DNA of 64,000 bases from Micromonospora profundi (GCF_011927785.1 NZ_JAATJK010000001.1:3038001-3102000), one strand, 5' to 3'; shown: positions 26,187 to 35,937, numbered from the stretch's first letter. Notes: generated by a model not told the origin, from the sequence alone. A program made the numbers and translations.

Positions 26187-26375
26187 ATGACCGAGCGGGA
26201 CGAGAGGCGTGACGGGCAGCGGACCGGGATACCGCAGGACGAAGAGGCCCGCAGCACCCGGGCGGCACAGGACGCCCACGGCGGCAGCATGGCGCCGGGG
26301 CTGGTCGACGACACTGGCCACCCTGTGGAGCAGGCCTCGGCCGACCGGTTGGCCGAGACCGAAGACGCTGACTGA
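26187..26375 (+). CDS. Small conserved hydrophilic protein, paralogue B
   Basis: 62 residues, same length as the protein at 20775-20963. The stretch ARSTRAAQDAHGGSMAPGLV is unchanged and the ends are conservatively altered (AENAD versus TEDAD). The ribosome site GAGGAAGGG and the upstream promoter are conserved too, so the whole transcription unit was duplicated. No homologous domain is recognised; a stress role is inferred from the promoter only. Confidence 0.75.
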   Translation: MTERDERRDGQRTGIPQDEEARSTRAAQDAHGGSMAPGLVDDTGHPVEQASADRLAETEDAD

Positions 26376-26571
26376 GGCACGGGCGGCGGGCCGGTCGGGA
26401 ACAGTCTCGGTCAGCCCGCCGGCCGCACCTCGCCGACCAGGTGCCCCGAGGTTGCGCCGGTCGTCGGACCGTTCGCCACCAGCGGCTTCACCGTCTGCAC
26501 ATCTGGCAGTCGAGAACGCCACGCGCCGGAGTACCCGGTACTCCTTATCGCACCGGCAATGCCCTGGAATT

Positions 26572-26585
26572 GGGGCCGAAGGTCC
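26572..26585 (+). promoter_or_regulatory. DosR/OsdR-like box upstream of phosphoketolase gene
   Basis: GGGGCCGAAGGTCC fits GGGRCYNNNRGYCC, the core of the redox/hypoxia regulator DosR (DevR) box known from mycobacteria and Streptomyces. It lies 90 bases before the phosphoketolase GTG and about 50 bases before a weak -10 (TAACGT, 26632-26637). Only one half-perfect copy is seen. Confidence 0.4.
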
Positions 26586-26674
26586 TTCCGCTTCCGGCAT
26601 GCGGCCCCGGGTGGTCGACCCCAGGTGGGCCTAACGTGGGCCCTGACAAGAAGAGATCTGTGAAGGGGACCACC

Positions 26675-29077
26675 GTGACCACGGTCGTATCCGAACTCCG
26701 TACGCTCGACGAACTCGACGACACCGAACTCGCCCGTCTGGACGCCTGGTGGCGGGCCAACAACTACCTGACCATCGGACAGATCTATTTACAGGGCAAC
26801 CCGCTGCTGCGTGAGCCCCTGGCGCCTGAGCACATCAAGCCGCGCCTGCTCGGCCACTGGGGGACCAGCCCCGGCCTGTCGCTGATCTACGCGCACGTCT
26901 CCCGGCTGATCCGGCGTACCGGTCAGCAGGCGATCTACCTTGCCGGTCCGGGTCACGGCGGCCCGGCGCTGGTGGCCGCCGGCTATCTGGAAGGCACCTA
27001 CAGCGAGATCTACCCGGACGTCAGCCAGGACGAGGCGGGGATGCTGCGCCTGTTCCGGCAGTTCTCCAGCCCCGGCGGCATCCCGTCGCACGTGTCGGTG
27101 ACCACCCCCGGCTCCATCCACGAGGGCGGCGAGCTGGGCTACGTCCTCGTCCATGCGTTCGGCGCGGTCATGGACAACCCGGACCTGCTGGCCATCGCGG
27201 TGGTAGGCGACGGTGAGGCCGAGACCGGACCTCTTGAGGGCTCCTGGAAGGGCGTGTCCTTCCTCAACCCCGCGCGCGACGGCGCGGTCCTGCCGATCCT
27301 GCACCTCAACGACGCCAAGATCGCCGGTCCCACAGTGCTGGGGCGCAAGGATCCCGAGGAGGTACGCAGCCTGCTGCGTGGCCACGGTTACGACGTCATC
27401 GAGGTCGAGGGCTCCGACCTGCCCGGCATGCACCACCGCTTCGCCGCTGCCCTCGCCACTGCCTGGACGAGGATCCGCGACATTCAGACCGCCGCCCGTG
27501 ACGGTTCCTGGGACGGAACCCGCCCGACCTGGCCGCTGATCATCCTGCGGTCGCCGAAGGGCTGGACCGGGCCGGACTCCGTTGACGGGATCACCGTCAC
27601 CGGGACGTGGCGGTCACACCAGGTGCCGCTGTCCGGCGTCAAGGACAACCCGGAGCATCTCGCACTGCTCGAGCGCTGGCTCAAGTCGTACCGTCCGGAA
27701 GAGCTCTTCGATCCCTCCGGCGCGCCCGTGGCGATGATCCGGGAGCAGGCTCCCGACGGCGACCTGCGGATGAGTGCCAGCCCGCATGCCAACGGCGGGG
27801 TGCTGACCCGGGATCTGGACCTGCCGGACTTCCGTTCCTACGCGATCGACGTGCCCCAGCCGGCGCAGCAGCGGGCCGAGTCGACGCGCAAGCTCGGCGA
27901 GATGATGCGCGACATCTACACCCGCAACGCCGACCGGTTCCGGTTGTTCTGTCCGGACGAGACAAACAGCAACCGGCTCGGCAGCGTCTTCGAGGTCTCC
28001 GACCGCGCCTTCATGGAGCGGGTGACGCCGGAGGATGTGGCGATCAGCCGCGACGGCCGGGTCATGGAGGTGCTCAGCGAGCACAACTGTCACGGTTGGC
28101 TGGAGGGCTACAACCTGACCGGACGGCACGGCATGTTCGCCACGTACGAGGCGTTCGCCATGGTCAGCGCCTCGCAGACCGTGCAGCACGGCAAGTGGTT
28201 GCAGGAGGCCAAGCACCTGCCGTGGCGCGAGAAGGTGCCAAGCCTCAACGTGCTGCTCACCTCGACGGCGTGGCGCAACGACCACAACGGCTTCTCCCAC
28301 CAGGGTCCGGGCCTGATCCAGGTGGTGCTCACCCAGCGCGGCGACGTCGCCCGGGTCTACCTGCCGCCGGACGCCAACACCCTGCTGTCGGTGGCCGACC
28401 ACTGCTTCCGGTCGCGGTCGTACATCAACCTCATCGTGATCGACAAGCAGCCGCAGTTGCAGTACCTCTCCATGGACGAGGCGATCGAACACTGCGCCCG
28501 TGGCGCGGGGATCTGGGAGTGGGCCGGCACCGACGACGGCACCAGCGACCCCGACATCGTCCTCGCCTGCGCCGGCGACGTCGTCACAATGGAGACGGTC
28601 GCGGCGGCACAGATCCTGCGCGACAGGCTGCCCGGCCTCAAGGTCCGCGTGGTCAACGTGGTCAACCTGATGACGCTGGTCCGGCCCAAGGACCACCCGC
28701 ACGGCATGAGCGAGACCCTGTTCACCGAGCTGTTCACCGACGACGTCGACGTGGTGTTCTCCTTCCACGGCTACCCCGGCGCGATCCACCAGCTCGTACA
28801 CGGTCGCCCGGACGCGGACCGGTTCCGGGTCCGCGGCTTCATCGAGCAGGGTACGACCACCACCCCGTTCGACATGACAGTGCGCAACAAGGCATCGCGG
28901 TACCACCTTGTGATGGACGCCATCAACAACGCCAAGCGCCTCCCGCGCGGCGCCGCGGACCTCAAGGCGTGGTGCCAGAGTCAGCTCGACCGCCACGAGG
29001 CGTACGTGGTGGAGCACCTGGAGGACATGCCCGAGGTCCGCGACTGGGCCCTCGGCGACTGGGCCGCACGCGGCTGA
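26675..29077 (+). CDS. xfp: Phosphoketolase (xylulose 5-phosphate / fructose 6-phosphate)
   Basis: 800 residues from a GTG preceded by AAGGGGACCACC. The thiamine-diphosphate enzyme splits X5P or F6P with phosphate to acetyl phosphate plus GAP or E4P. Family marks: an N-terminal LGHWGTSPGLS, IYLAGPGHGGPA, SPGGIPSHVS and the ThDP-binding GDGEAETGPLEGSW at about 178-191. The central SHEHNCHGW-equivalent reads SEHNCHGWLEGY, and the end reads SFHGYPGAIHQL. Length is normal for the family. A hairpin follows directly, then pyruvate formate-lyase. The product acetyl phosphate could feed acetate or acetyl-CoA when respiration is limited. Confidence 0.96.
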   Translation: MTTVVSELRTLDELDDTELARLDAWWRANNYLTIGQIYLQGNPLLREPLAPEHIKPRLLGHWGTSPGLSLIYAHVSRLIRRTGQQAIYLAGPGHGGPALVAAGYLEGTYSEIYPDVSQDEAGMLRLFRQFSSPGGIPSHVSVTTPGSIHEGGELGYVLVHAFGAVMDNPDLLAIAVVGDGEAETGPLEGSWKGVSFLNPARDGAVLPILHLNDAKIAGPTVLGRKDPEEVRSLLRGHGYDVIEVEGSDLPGMHHRFAAALATAWTRIRDIQTAARDGSWDGTRPTWPLIILRSPKGWTGPDSVDGITVTGTWRSHQVPLSGVKDNPEHLALLERWLKSYRPEELFDPSGAPVAMIREQAPDGDLRMSASPHANGGVLTRDLDLPDFRSYAIDVPQPAQQRAESTRKLGEMMRDIYTRNADRFRLFCPDETNSNRLGSVFEVSDRAFMERVTPEDVAISRDGRVMEVLSEHNCHGWLEGYNLTGRHGMFATYEAFAMVSASQTVQHGKWLQEAKHLPWREKVPSLNVLLTSTAWRNDHNGFSHQGPGLIQVVLTQRGDVARVYLPPDANTLLSVADHCFRSRSYINLIVIDKQPQLQYLSMDEAIEHCARGAGIWEWAGTDDGTSDPDIVLACAGDVVTMETVAAAQILRDRLPGLKVRVVNVVNLMTLVRPKDHPHGMSETLFTELFTDDVDVVFSFHGYPGAIHQLVHGRPDADRFRVRGFIEQGTTTTPFDMTVRNKASRYHLVMDAINNAKRLPRGAADLKAWCQSQLDRHEAYVVEHLEDMPEVRDWALGDWAARG

Positions 29078-29081
29078 GATT

Positions 29082-29118
29082 GGAGGTCCCGGACGGGTCC
29101 CGCCCGTCCGGGACCTCC
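29082..29118. terminator. Hairpin terminator after phosphoketolase gene
   Basis: A perfect 16-bp inverted repeat, GGAGGTCCCGGACGGG at 29082-29097 and its complement at 29103-29118, with a 5-base loop, starting 5 bases after the stop codon. It separates the phosphoketolase unit from the pflBA unit, or attenuates read-through. Confidence 0.85.
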
Positions 29119-29175
29119 GGCCCTTAACTGCAGGGTCGTCACTCGGCGAGGCTGGGAGGAGATGAAGGAGGGGCC

Positions 29176-31413
29176 ATGGCCACCACATCCCACGAAGCCT
29201 GGCGCGGGTTCCGCGGCACCGACTGGCGCGACACGATCGACGTCGGCGGGTTCGTCCACGACAACGTCGAGCCGTACACCGGCGGGTCGGAGTTCCTGAC
29301 CGGGCCGACGCCCCGTACCGAACGGATCTGGCGGCAGCTTCAGCAGATGTTCGTCGAGGAGCGCCGTCGCGGGGTCTACGACGTGGATGCCCACACCCCC
29401 TCCACGATCACCTCGCACGAGCCGGGCTACCTCGACCGGGACCACGAGCTCATCGTCGGCCTGCAGACCAGCGCGCCGCTGCGCCGCGCGATCATGCCCA
29501 ACGGCGGGCTGCGGATGGTGGAGGCCGGTCTCAGGGCGTACGGCTTCACCCCCGACCCGGCCGTACAGACGATCTTCAGCCGGTACCGCAAGACGCACAA
29601 CGACGGCGTCTTCGACGCCTACCCGGCCGACGTGAAGGCCGCCCGCCGCTCGCACATCATCACCGGGCTGCCCGACGCGTACGGCCGTGGTCGGATCATC
29701 GGTGACTACCGGCGCGTCGCGCTGTACGGCGTGGACCGCCTGATCGCCGAGCGCCGGGCAGTCAAGGCGTCGCTCGACGCTCAGCTGTCGTCGGAGGACG
29801 TGATCCGCGACCGTGAGGAGCTGGCCGAGCAGATTCGTGCGCTGGACGAGCTGCGATCCATGGCCGGCCAGTACGGTTGCGACATCTCCGGTCCGGCGAG
29901 CACCGGCCGCGAGGCGATCCAGTGGCTGTACTTCGCCTACCTGGCTGCCACCAAGGAACAGAACGGCGCGGCGATGTCGCTGGGCCGAACCGCCACGTTC
30001 GTCGACACCTACCTTGAGCGCGACATCGCCGAAGGCCTGCTCACCGAGCAGGAGGCGCAGGAACTCGTCGATGACTTCGTCATCAAGCTGCGGATCATCC
30101 GGTTCCTGCGCACACCGGAGTACGACCAGTTGTTCTCCGGCGACCCGACCTGGGTGACCGAGGCGCTCGGCGGGATCGGCCGCGACGGCCGTCCGCTTGT
30201 CACCCGCACGAGCTTCCGCTACCTGCAGACCCTGTACAACCTGGGTCCCGCCCCGGAGCCGAACCTGACGGTGCTGTGGTCGCCGGCGCTGCCCGAGGGG
30301 TTCAAGCGGTTCTGCGCCCAGGTCTCGATCGACACGAGCGCCATCCAGTACGAGAACGACGACCTGATCCGGCAGGCGTACAGCGACGACACCGCCATCG
30401 CCTGCTGCGTGTCGGCCATGCGGGTGGGCAAGGACATGCAGTTCTTCGGCGCCCGCGCCAACCTCGCCAAGGCCCTGTTGTACGCGATCAACGGCGGCCG
30501 CGACGAGATGACCGGCGAGCAGGTCTTCGTCGCCGAGCCGATCACCGACGACGTGCTCGACTTCGACGGGGTCATGGCCGCGTACGACCAGACGCTCGAC
30601 TGGCTGGCCGAGACCTACGTCGACGCCCTCAACGTCATCCACTACATGCACGACAAGTACGCCTACGAGCGCATCGAGATGGCACTGCACGACTACCCTG
30701 TGCGCCGCTTCCTCGCCACAGGCATCGCCGGCCTGTCGGTCGCCGTGGACAGCCTGAGCGCCATCAAGCACGCCCACGTCAAGGTGCTGCGCGACGAGTT
30801 CGGCCTGGCCGTCGACTACGCCGTGGACGGCGACTTCCCGACGTACGGCAACAACGACGACCGCGCCGACGCGATTGCCGTTGACCTGGTCGAACGATTC
30901 ATGGCCAAGATCCGGCGGCAGCCCACCTACCGGGGCGCCGAGCCGTCGCTCTCGGTTCTCACGATCACCTCGAATGTGGTCTACGGCAAACACACAGGCA
31001 ACACGCCCGATGGTCGGCGCGCGGGTGAACCGTTCGCTCCGGGCGCGAACCCGATGAACGGCCGTGACACGCACGGCATGGTCGCCGCCGCGCTGTCGGT
31101 CGCCAAGCTGCCGTACAGCAGCGCGCGCGACGGCATCTCGCTGACGATCACCGTCACCCCCGACGGCCTCGGCCACACCCGTGACGAACGGATCACCAAC
31201 CTCGCCGGAGTGCTCGACGGCTACACCGACAGCGACGGCTTCCACATGAACGTCAACGTGCTGGACAGGGCGACTCTCGAGGACGCCATGGCCCACCCGG
31301 AGAAGTACCCGCAGCTGACCATCCGGGTCTCCGGGTACGCGGTGAACTTCGTCAAGCTCACTCCTGAGCAGCAACGCGACGTCATCTTCCGGACCTTCCA
31401 CGGATCGCTGTGA
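29176..31413 (+). CDS. pflB: Pyruvate formate-lyase (formate acetyltransferase)
   Basis: 745 residues from an ATG with AAGGAGGGG upstream. This glycyl-radical enzyme converts pyruvate and CoA to acetyl-CoA and formate. The adjacent catalytic cysteines are at 410-411 (AIACCVSAM), as in E. coli PflB. The radical glycine is G720 in RVSGYAVNF, the standard C-terminal motif. [25 protein letters not shown] and [19 protein letters not shown] also match. The enzyme is oxygen-sensitive and needs the activase encoded next (stop and start overlap by one base). Uncommon but documented in actinobacteria. Confidence 0.96.
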   Translation: MATTSHEAWRGFRGTDWRDTIDVGGFVHDNVEPYTGGSEFLTGPTPRTERIWRQLQQMFVEERRRGVYDVDAHTPSTITSHEPGYLDRDHELIVGLQTSAPLRRAIMPNGGLRMVEAGLRAYGFTPDPAVQTIFSRYRKTHNDGVFDAYPADVKAARRSHIITGLPDAYGRGRIIGDYRRVALYGVDRLIAERRAVKASLDAQLSSEDVIRDREELAEQIRALDELRSMAGQYGCDISGPASTGREAIQWLYFAYLAATKEQNGAAMSLGRTATFVDTYLERDIAEGLLTEQEAQELVDDFVIKLRIIRFLRTPEYDQLFSGDPTWVTEALGGIGRDGRPLVTRTSFRYLQTLYNLGPAPEPNLTVLWSPALPEGFKRFCAQVSIDTSAIQYENDDLIRQAYSDDTAIACCVSAMRVGKDMQFFGARANLAKALLYAINGGRDEMTGEQVFVAEPITDDVLDFDGVMAAYDQTLDWLAETYVDALNVIHYMHDKYAYERIEMALHDYPVRRFLATGIAGLSVAVDSLSAIKHAHVKVLRDEFGLAVDYAVDGDFPTYGNNDDRADAIAVDLVERFMAKIRRQPTYRGAEPSLSVLTITSNVVYGKHTGNTPDGRRAGEPFAPGANPMNGRDTHGMVAAALSVAKLPYSSARDGISLTITVTPDGLGHTRDERITNLAGVLDGYTDSDGFHMNVNVLDRATLEDAMAHPEKYPQLTIRVSGYAVNFVKLTPEQQRDVIFRTFHGSL

Positions 31414-32165
31414 TGGCCGCCGCCGTCACGACGCAGGTGACCGGCTCGCTCCACTCCTTCGACATCTCCACTGGAGTGGACGGGCCGGGCACCCGGTTCG
31501 TCGCGTTCCTGGCGGGCTGCCCGCTGCGCTGCCTCTACTGCCACAGCCCTGACACCCAGTACCGCCGTTACGGCCGACCCACAGCCGTCAACGACCTGCT
31601 CACCGAGATCCGCCGCTACGAACGCTTCCTGAAGGTCGCGCACGGCGGCGTCACGGTGAGCGGCGGCGAGCCGCTGCAACAGCCCGCCTTCACCCGCGAG
31701 GTGCTGCGAGGCTGCAAGGAGATGGGGCTGCACACCGCCCTGGACACCAGCGGCCTGCTCGGCGACCGTGCCGACGACGCGCTGCTCGACGCCACCGACC
31801 TGGTGCTGCTCGACATCAAGTCCGGCGACCCGGCCACGTACCGGACCGTGACCCGCACCGGGAGGCTGACGCCGACAGTGCGGTTCGCGCACCGCCTGGC
31901 CGACCGAGGTACGCCGATCTGGGTCCGCTTCGTCCTTGTGCCCGGTCTCACCGACGACTCCCGCAACGTCGACGCTGTCGCGTCCATCGCGGCAGGCCTG
32001 CCCACCGTCGAACGCGTCGAGGTCCTGCCCTTCCACCGGCTCGGCGCTCAGAAGTACGCCGCCCTCGGCCTGCCGTTCCCGCTGGAGGGCACGCCGCCGC
32101 CGGATGAGGCGCTGCTGCGTCGGGTCCGTGGCCAGTTCCACGATCACGGGCTGACGGCGTACTGA
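31413..32165 (+). CDS. pflA: Pyruvate formate-lyase activating enzyme (radical SAM)
   Basis: 250 residues from the ATG that shares its A with the pflB stop (TGATG), hence translational coupling. The radical-SAM cluster motif CPLRCLYC gives C36, C40 and C43. GVTVSGGEPLQQP is the SAM-binding GGEP stretch, and the start SFDISTGVDGPGTRFVAF matches activases. It generates the glycyl radical on G720 of the preceding enzyme using a [4Fe-4S] cluster and S-adenosylmethionine. Confidence 0.96.
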   Translation: MAAAVTTQVTGSLHSFDISTGVDGPGTRFVAFLAGCPLRCLYCHSPDTQYRRYGRPTAVNDLLTEIRRYERFLKVAHGGVTVSGGEPLQQPAFTREVLRGCKEMGLHTALDTSGLLGDRADDALLDATDLVLLDIKSGDPATYRTVTRTGRLTPTVRFAHRLADRGTPIWVRFVLVPGLTDDSRNVDAVASIAAGLPTVERVEVLPFHRLGAQKYAALGLPFPLEGTPPPDEALLRRVRGQFHDHGLTAY

Positions 32166-32191
32166 CCGCTTACCGGCCGGGACCTGCCTTT

Positions 32192-32248
32192 CACCTCGCC
32201 GGGCACGGCACTCCTACCGCGCCGAACTCTTGATGCCGGGGCGAGGTG
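32192..32248. terminator. Probable bidirectional terminator between pflA and the esterase gene
   Basis: CACCTCGCC at 32192-32200 pairs with GGCGAGGTG at 32240-32248; GGGCA/TGCCG inside can extend the stem. The genes on both sides converge here. Confidence 0.5.
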
Positions 32249-32277
32249 GAGACCCAAGCCGGCACCGCAGGCGGCGA

Positions 32278-33543
32278 TCACCGACGACCGCGGGCCATCC
32301 ACTGCCAGATGTGGGTGCCGTTAAGGCTCGGGTCGTTGCGGGCCACGTAGATCCAGGACCAGTGGCCGGGGAACTGGTAGCCGTTCCATACGACGTGGTC
32401 GTACAGGGTGATCAGTGATCCCGGGATGAGGTTGTGGGCGTGGATCGTGTTGGACTCGGGCGGCACGGTGTCGTCGTCGCGTGAGGTGACCAGCCAGGTC
32501 GGGGTGTTGATTCCCGCCAGCTCCGCGTCGGTGATCAGCGGCGGGCCCCCTCCGCCGAGCGGCTCGACGACGCCGCAGATCGGCACCGACGCGGCGAACA
32601 GGTCGGGATAGGCGACGGTCATCTCCAGGGACATGTAGCCGCCGTTGCTGCAACCGGCCACGTAGATCCGGTCGGGGTCGACACGCTTGCGGCGTACGAG
32701 GTCCTCGACGATTTCGCGGATCAGCGGGGCGAACCGGGGGCCGTCCTCCATCCAGTAGGAGGTGCTCTGCGGAGCGACGACGTACGCGCCGGAGAAGATC
32801 CGTTGAGCCTCCGGGGTGGCGAAGCCCAGCGCGCCGCGGTTGGCGCGCAGCGTGGTCTCGTTGTCGTAGTAGTCGTCCGGCAGTGAGGCACCTTCGCCGC
32901 CGCCGTGCAGCCACAGGATCAGCGGCAGCCGACCGTGGCGGGGCGAGCGCTCCGGGGAGTACAACCGGTACTTCATACCCGAGCGCGAGACGTGGTGGCT
33001 GAAGGCGTCCACCTCGGGGTTCGACAGCCGCCCCTGCACGAAGCGGGTGATGGTGACCGGCGGGCCGTGACGCCGGACGAGCGGTGTGTTCTGCGTGATG
33101 GTGTAGACGAGGTCCAGCTGGACGTTGCGGCCCCTGCTCAGGATGTAGCCGAGGGTCCCACCGCCCGGTTGGCCTTCGGCGTGGCTCAGCTCCAGCACGA
33201 TGTTTCCGTGCCTGTCGAGCCGGGCCGCCGTCACCGTGCGGTCCAGGTCGTACTCGCTGAAGATCAGATCGCCGGGAGCGATCGGGATCGGGCTGGTGGC
33301 CTTTGCATGCACGGTGAACGTGCCGGGTGTGAGCCCGGCGGCGTCGATCGACCCGAGTCGGCCGGTGTGGAGCGTGACCGACGTGACCTGCTCACCGCCG
33401 TCGAGTGTTCTCGCGTCGAGGGTGAAGCTCACGCTTGTGGGGCGGTGGCCACCGGCGTGGGCGGCGGCGCCGGGCAGCGCCAGGCCGACGGCGGCACCGG
33501 CGCCACCTGCCAGGACGGTGCGGCGAGTGACAGACGTTGACAT
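32278..33543 (-). CDS. Tat-exported alpha/beta-hydrolase (PHB-depolymerase/prolyl-oligopeptidase-like)
   Basis: 421 residues. The Tat signal is TRRTVLAGGAGAAVGLALPG. An N-terminal beta-sandwich (about 35-180) precedes the hydrolase domain, which begins MKYRLYSPERSPRHGRLPLILWLHGGGEG (oxyanion loop HGGG). The nucleophile elbow is GCSNGG in IYVAGCSNGGYMSLE, with SRDDDTVPP supplying the acid and HWSWIYV the histidine. Such proteins act as secreted esterases or peptidases. The upstream region (33544-33595) has TTGAAA and the tandem ACGTCTACGT, possibly an operator. Confidence 0.9.
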   Translation of the reverse strand: MSTSVTRRTVLAGGAGAAVGLALPGAAAHAGGHRPTSVSFTLDARTLDGGEQVTSVTLHTGRLGSIDAAGLTPGTFTVHAKATSPIPIAPGDLIFSEYDLDRTVTAARLDRHGNIVLELSHAEGQPGGGTLGYILSRGRNVQLDLVYTITQNTPLVRRHGPPVTITRFVQGRLSNPEVDAFSHHVSRSGMKYRLYSPERSPRHGRLPLILWLHGGGEGASLPDDYYDNETTLRANRGALGFATPEAQRIFSGAYVVAPQSTSYWMEDGPRFAPLIREIVEDLVRRKRVDPDRIYVAGCSNGGYMSLEMTVAYPDLFAASVPICGVVEPLGGGGPPLITDAELAGINTPTWLVTSRDDDTVPPESNTIHAHNLIPGSLITLYDHVVWNGYQFPGHWSWIYVARNDPSLNGTHIWQWMARGRR

Positions 33544-33691
33544 ACGGCCCCCGACACCTTGTTACGTAGACGTTTGTCGATAGTTTCAACCTAGTGTCGG
33601 CGAGATCCGCTGGCAACCGCCGCCGCCACAGGTGATCAGGGCACGTGCCGAGTGCGGGTCGTTGGTGCCCGGTCGACCTTCGGGCACACCG

Positions 33692-34072
33692 CTATCGAGA
33701 AGGCTGTACGTCCAACGGCGCCGTGATCGCGAAGTTCCTGTCGACCGCGTCAACCAGAGCGGTCCCCCGCTGCTCCAGTCCGACTCGTGCGGCCCATCCG
33801 CTGAGGGCGTCGAGAAAGCCGACCAGGTCCCGCTGCGCGCCGGCCAGCAGCCCGGGTAGCGCACGGTGTGGCAGGTCGATGTGGACGCCTGCCCACCGGC
33901 CGTGATGCCGGTTCGGGCCGCCGTCCTGCCACACCCGCAGATCGTCGCCGACGACCTCGACCTCCGAAGCCGGGTCATGTCCCAGCCACGGCGAACCGCC
34001 GATCGACACCTGAGCCCAGTCCCGCCAGTCCTTGAGCCCGGCACAGCAGCCCGGCGACCTGCCGCACCTCAC
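33692..34072 (-). pseudogene. C-terminal part of a hypothetical protein, 5'-truncated
   Basis: The frame ends VDRNFAITAPLDVQPSR and contains VEVVGDDLRVWQDGGPNRHHGRWAGV, then LPGLLAGAQRDLVGFLDAL. It looks like well-conserved protein sequence, but no start codon or N-terminal domain precedes it: upstream it runs into DUF1028 remnants in another frame. I read it as the tail of a deleted gene. Family not recognised. Confidence 0.45.
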
Positions 34073-34312
34073 GACCCGGATCCCGGGCCAGCAGTTCGGT
34101 CAGGACGTCCTCCGGCGAGCGGCCCTCGACGAGCAACGGCAGCCCGTCGTACGCCAGAACGGGTTGGGGGTGGTCTGGGTCGCCACCGCTCCGCCGCCGG
34201 ATTGGACGTGTGCGACGAGCTTGTCGACCGCAGGTCGAGCCGTCAGGGCCGCAACCCCGAGCTGACCGGTACGCGGACACCGCGCGGCGATCGAGACAGT
34301 CACGGTCGGCAC
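34040..34312 (-). pseudogene. Frameshifted DUF1028-family remnant
   Basis: From the GTG at 34312 one frame reads VPTVTVSIAARCPRTGQLGV ... AHVQSGGGAVATQTTPNPF. After a frameshift near 34170 another reads QPVLAYDGLPLLVEGRSPEDVLTELLARDPGREVRQVA. Together these are the N-terminal 80 residues of a DUF1028 (Ntn-hydrolase-like) protein. The rest of that family's roughly 200 residues is missing. The gene is dead. Confidence 0.6.
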
Positions 34313-34380
34313 GTACCCGCACTGACGCCCGGCGTACCGAAGCACGCTCGACAGCTGTCACCGCGACCGGCAGTGGGGCG

Positions 34381-34989
34381 TCACGTGAGCAGGCGACGGC
34401 GATAGCCCTCGGCCACCGCCGAAGCTCGATCACGAACGCCAAGTTTGTCGTAGATGTGCTGCAGATGGGTCTTGATGCTCGCTTCGCCGATGAACAATGC
34501 TGTAGCGGCCTCTCGATTCGAATGGCCGTTCGCGACCAGTTGCAGCACCTGCTTCTCTCGGTCCGTCAGTGTGCCGGCGCTGGGCCTCCGGACCTGCCCC
34601 ATAAGGTGCTGCGTCACCGACGGCGCGAGCACCGATTCTCCACGCGCGGCTGCCCGGACGGCTCGCATGAGTTCGTCGGGCAGCGCGTCCTTCAGGAGAT
34701 ATCCGATCGCACCCGCCTGGATCGCCGGCAGTACGTCGCTTTCACTGTCGAAGGTGGTCAGGATCAGCACCCGGGCAGTCGGGGCCCGCTCGCGCAGGGT
34801 TGCGGTCGCGGCGACGCCGTCCATCCTCGGCATCCGAAGGTCCATGAGCACGACATCCGCTGCCAGCAGCTTCGCACGCTCGATGCCCTCGGCGCCGTCC
34901 CCGGCCTCACCGACCACGACGATGTCCTCGACACCCGCGAAGGTGTCGCGAAGACCGCCCCTCACGATCGGATGGTCGTCGACGATCAA
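34381..34989 (-). CDS. NarL/FixJ-type response regulator, orphan
   Basis: 202 residues. Receiver domain: acidic pair D4-D5 in IVDDHP, phospho-acceptor D50 in VLMDLRMP, then ILTTFD and LLKD. The LuxR-type HTH is at about 138-195 (LTDREKQVLQLVANGHSNREAATAL, split before GEASIKTHLQHIYDKLGV). The only start is TTG at 34989, unusually close to the first strand, with an in-frame stop four codons upstream. The usual MIRVL-type start has probably been altered. No sensor kinase gene is adjacent. Confidence 0.8.
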   Translation of the reverse strand: MIVDDHPIVRGGLRDTFAGVEDIVVVGEAGDGAEGIERAKLLAADVVLMDLRMPRMDGVAATATLRERAPTARVLILTTFDSESDVLPAIQAGAIGYLLKDALPDELMRAVRAAARGESVLAPSVTQHLMGQVRRPSAGTLTDREKQVLQLVANGHSNREAATALFIGEASIKTHLQHIYDKLGVRDRASAVAEGYRRRLLT

Positions 34990-35082
34990 TAACCGTGCTC
35001 AATCCCCCATAACCGCATCCGCTGGGCCAGCAACGCCCGGCCACCTGGTCTACCTCAATGAGCAGCCGTACGGCAGTGTGTC

Positions 35083-35937
35083 CTAACCCGGCCGCTGCTG
35101 AAGCTGCTGGAGACCGATGACGCGAAGCAGGTCGAGCTTCTGCTCGTCCTCGGAGTCCGGTACGGCCGTCATCATCACGATCGTCTGGTCACCGGGGCCG
35201 CCGGTGAACGTGTCGCAGTCCACGACGATGTCCCCCACCAGCTCCGTGTGCAGGGTTTTGCGGCTGGTGCGTAGTTCTCCGACCGTCCCGGCTTTCCAGC
35301 GGCGCGCGAAATCGGGGGAAGCCTTGAGCAGACGATCGATCAGCTGGGGGATGTCTGGATCGTCCGGGTAGCGGCCGGCCGCGGTGCGCAGGTGACCGAC
35401 GAGGTCTCGCGCGTACGCCTCATCGTCCTCGGGGGTGTGCGTCACGGGGATGGAGCCCGCGAAATACATCCAGGTGACATTGCGCTCCAGCCGGGTCTGG
35501 CTGGACGGGTCCCCGAACAGGGCTGCCCAGAGCGGATTCCACAGCACCAGTTCACCGATCGCGGTATGCACCGCCACCGCCACCGGGGCGTTGCGGAACC
35601 GGTCCACCATCCGCTGCGCGCTCGCAGTCACCTGTCTGGGCACCAACCCGGTCGGCGGTACGGCCGCACCCCCGACCCGGAACAGGTGGTCGCGTTCCAG
35701 GTCGTTCAAGCGCAGCGCCCGGGCCAGCGAGGCCAGCAGTTGCGGCGAGGGGTTACGGGCCCGGCCCTGCTCCAAGCGGACGATGTAGTCCACGCTCACC
35801 CTGGCGAGCTGGGCCAGCTCCTCACGACGCAGCCCGGGAGCGCGACGGCCGAGGCCTGGGGGCAGGCCCACATCCTCCGGGCGTACCCGGTCCCGCCATG
35901 CTCGAAGAACCTGCGCGAACTCATCCACGTCATCCAT
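35083..35937 (-). CDS. XRE-family regulator with MmyB-like ligand domain (second)
   Basis: About 284 residues from the ATG at 35937; a GTG four codons upstream is possible. HTH at about 10-75 (APGLRREELAQLARVSVDYI). The ligand domain has WNPLWAALFGDP, RNVTWMYF and GRYPDDPDIPQLIDRLL, as in other MmyB-type regulators. Divergent from an SDR gene across 93 bp, repeating the arrangement at 5954-7771, so it probably represses or activates that gene and the SnoaL-like gene behind it. Confidence 0.9.
   Translation of the reverse strand: MDDVDEFAQVLRAWRDRVRPEDVGLPPGLGRRAPGLRREELAQLARVSVDYIVRLEQGRARNPSPQLLASLARALRLNDLERDHLFRVGGAAVPPTGLVPRQVTASAQRMVDRFRNAPVAVAVHTAIGELVLWNPLWAALFGDPSSQTRLERNVTWMYFAGSIPVTHTPEDDEAYARDLVGHLRTAAGRYPDDPDIPQLIDRLLKASPDFARRWKAGTVGELRTSRKTLHTELVGDIVVDCDTFTGGPGDQTIVMMTAVPDSEDEQKLDLLRVIGLQQLQQRPG

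Noticed and set aside
28981..31401. An 806-codon open frame on the minus strand
   Set aside because: Antisense to pflB and the end of the phosphoketolase gene; Val/Arg/Asp-rich shadow typical of high-GC DNA, no domains.
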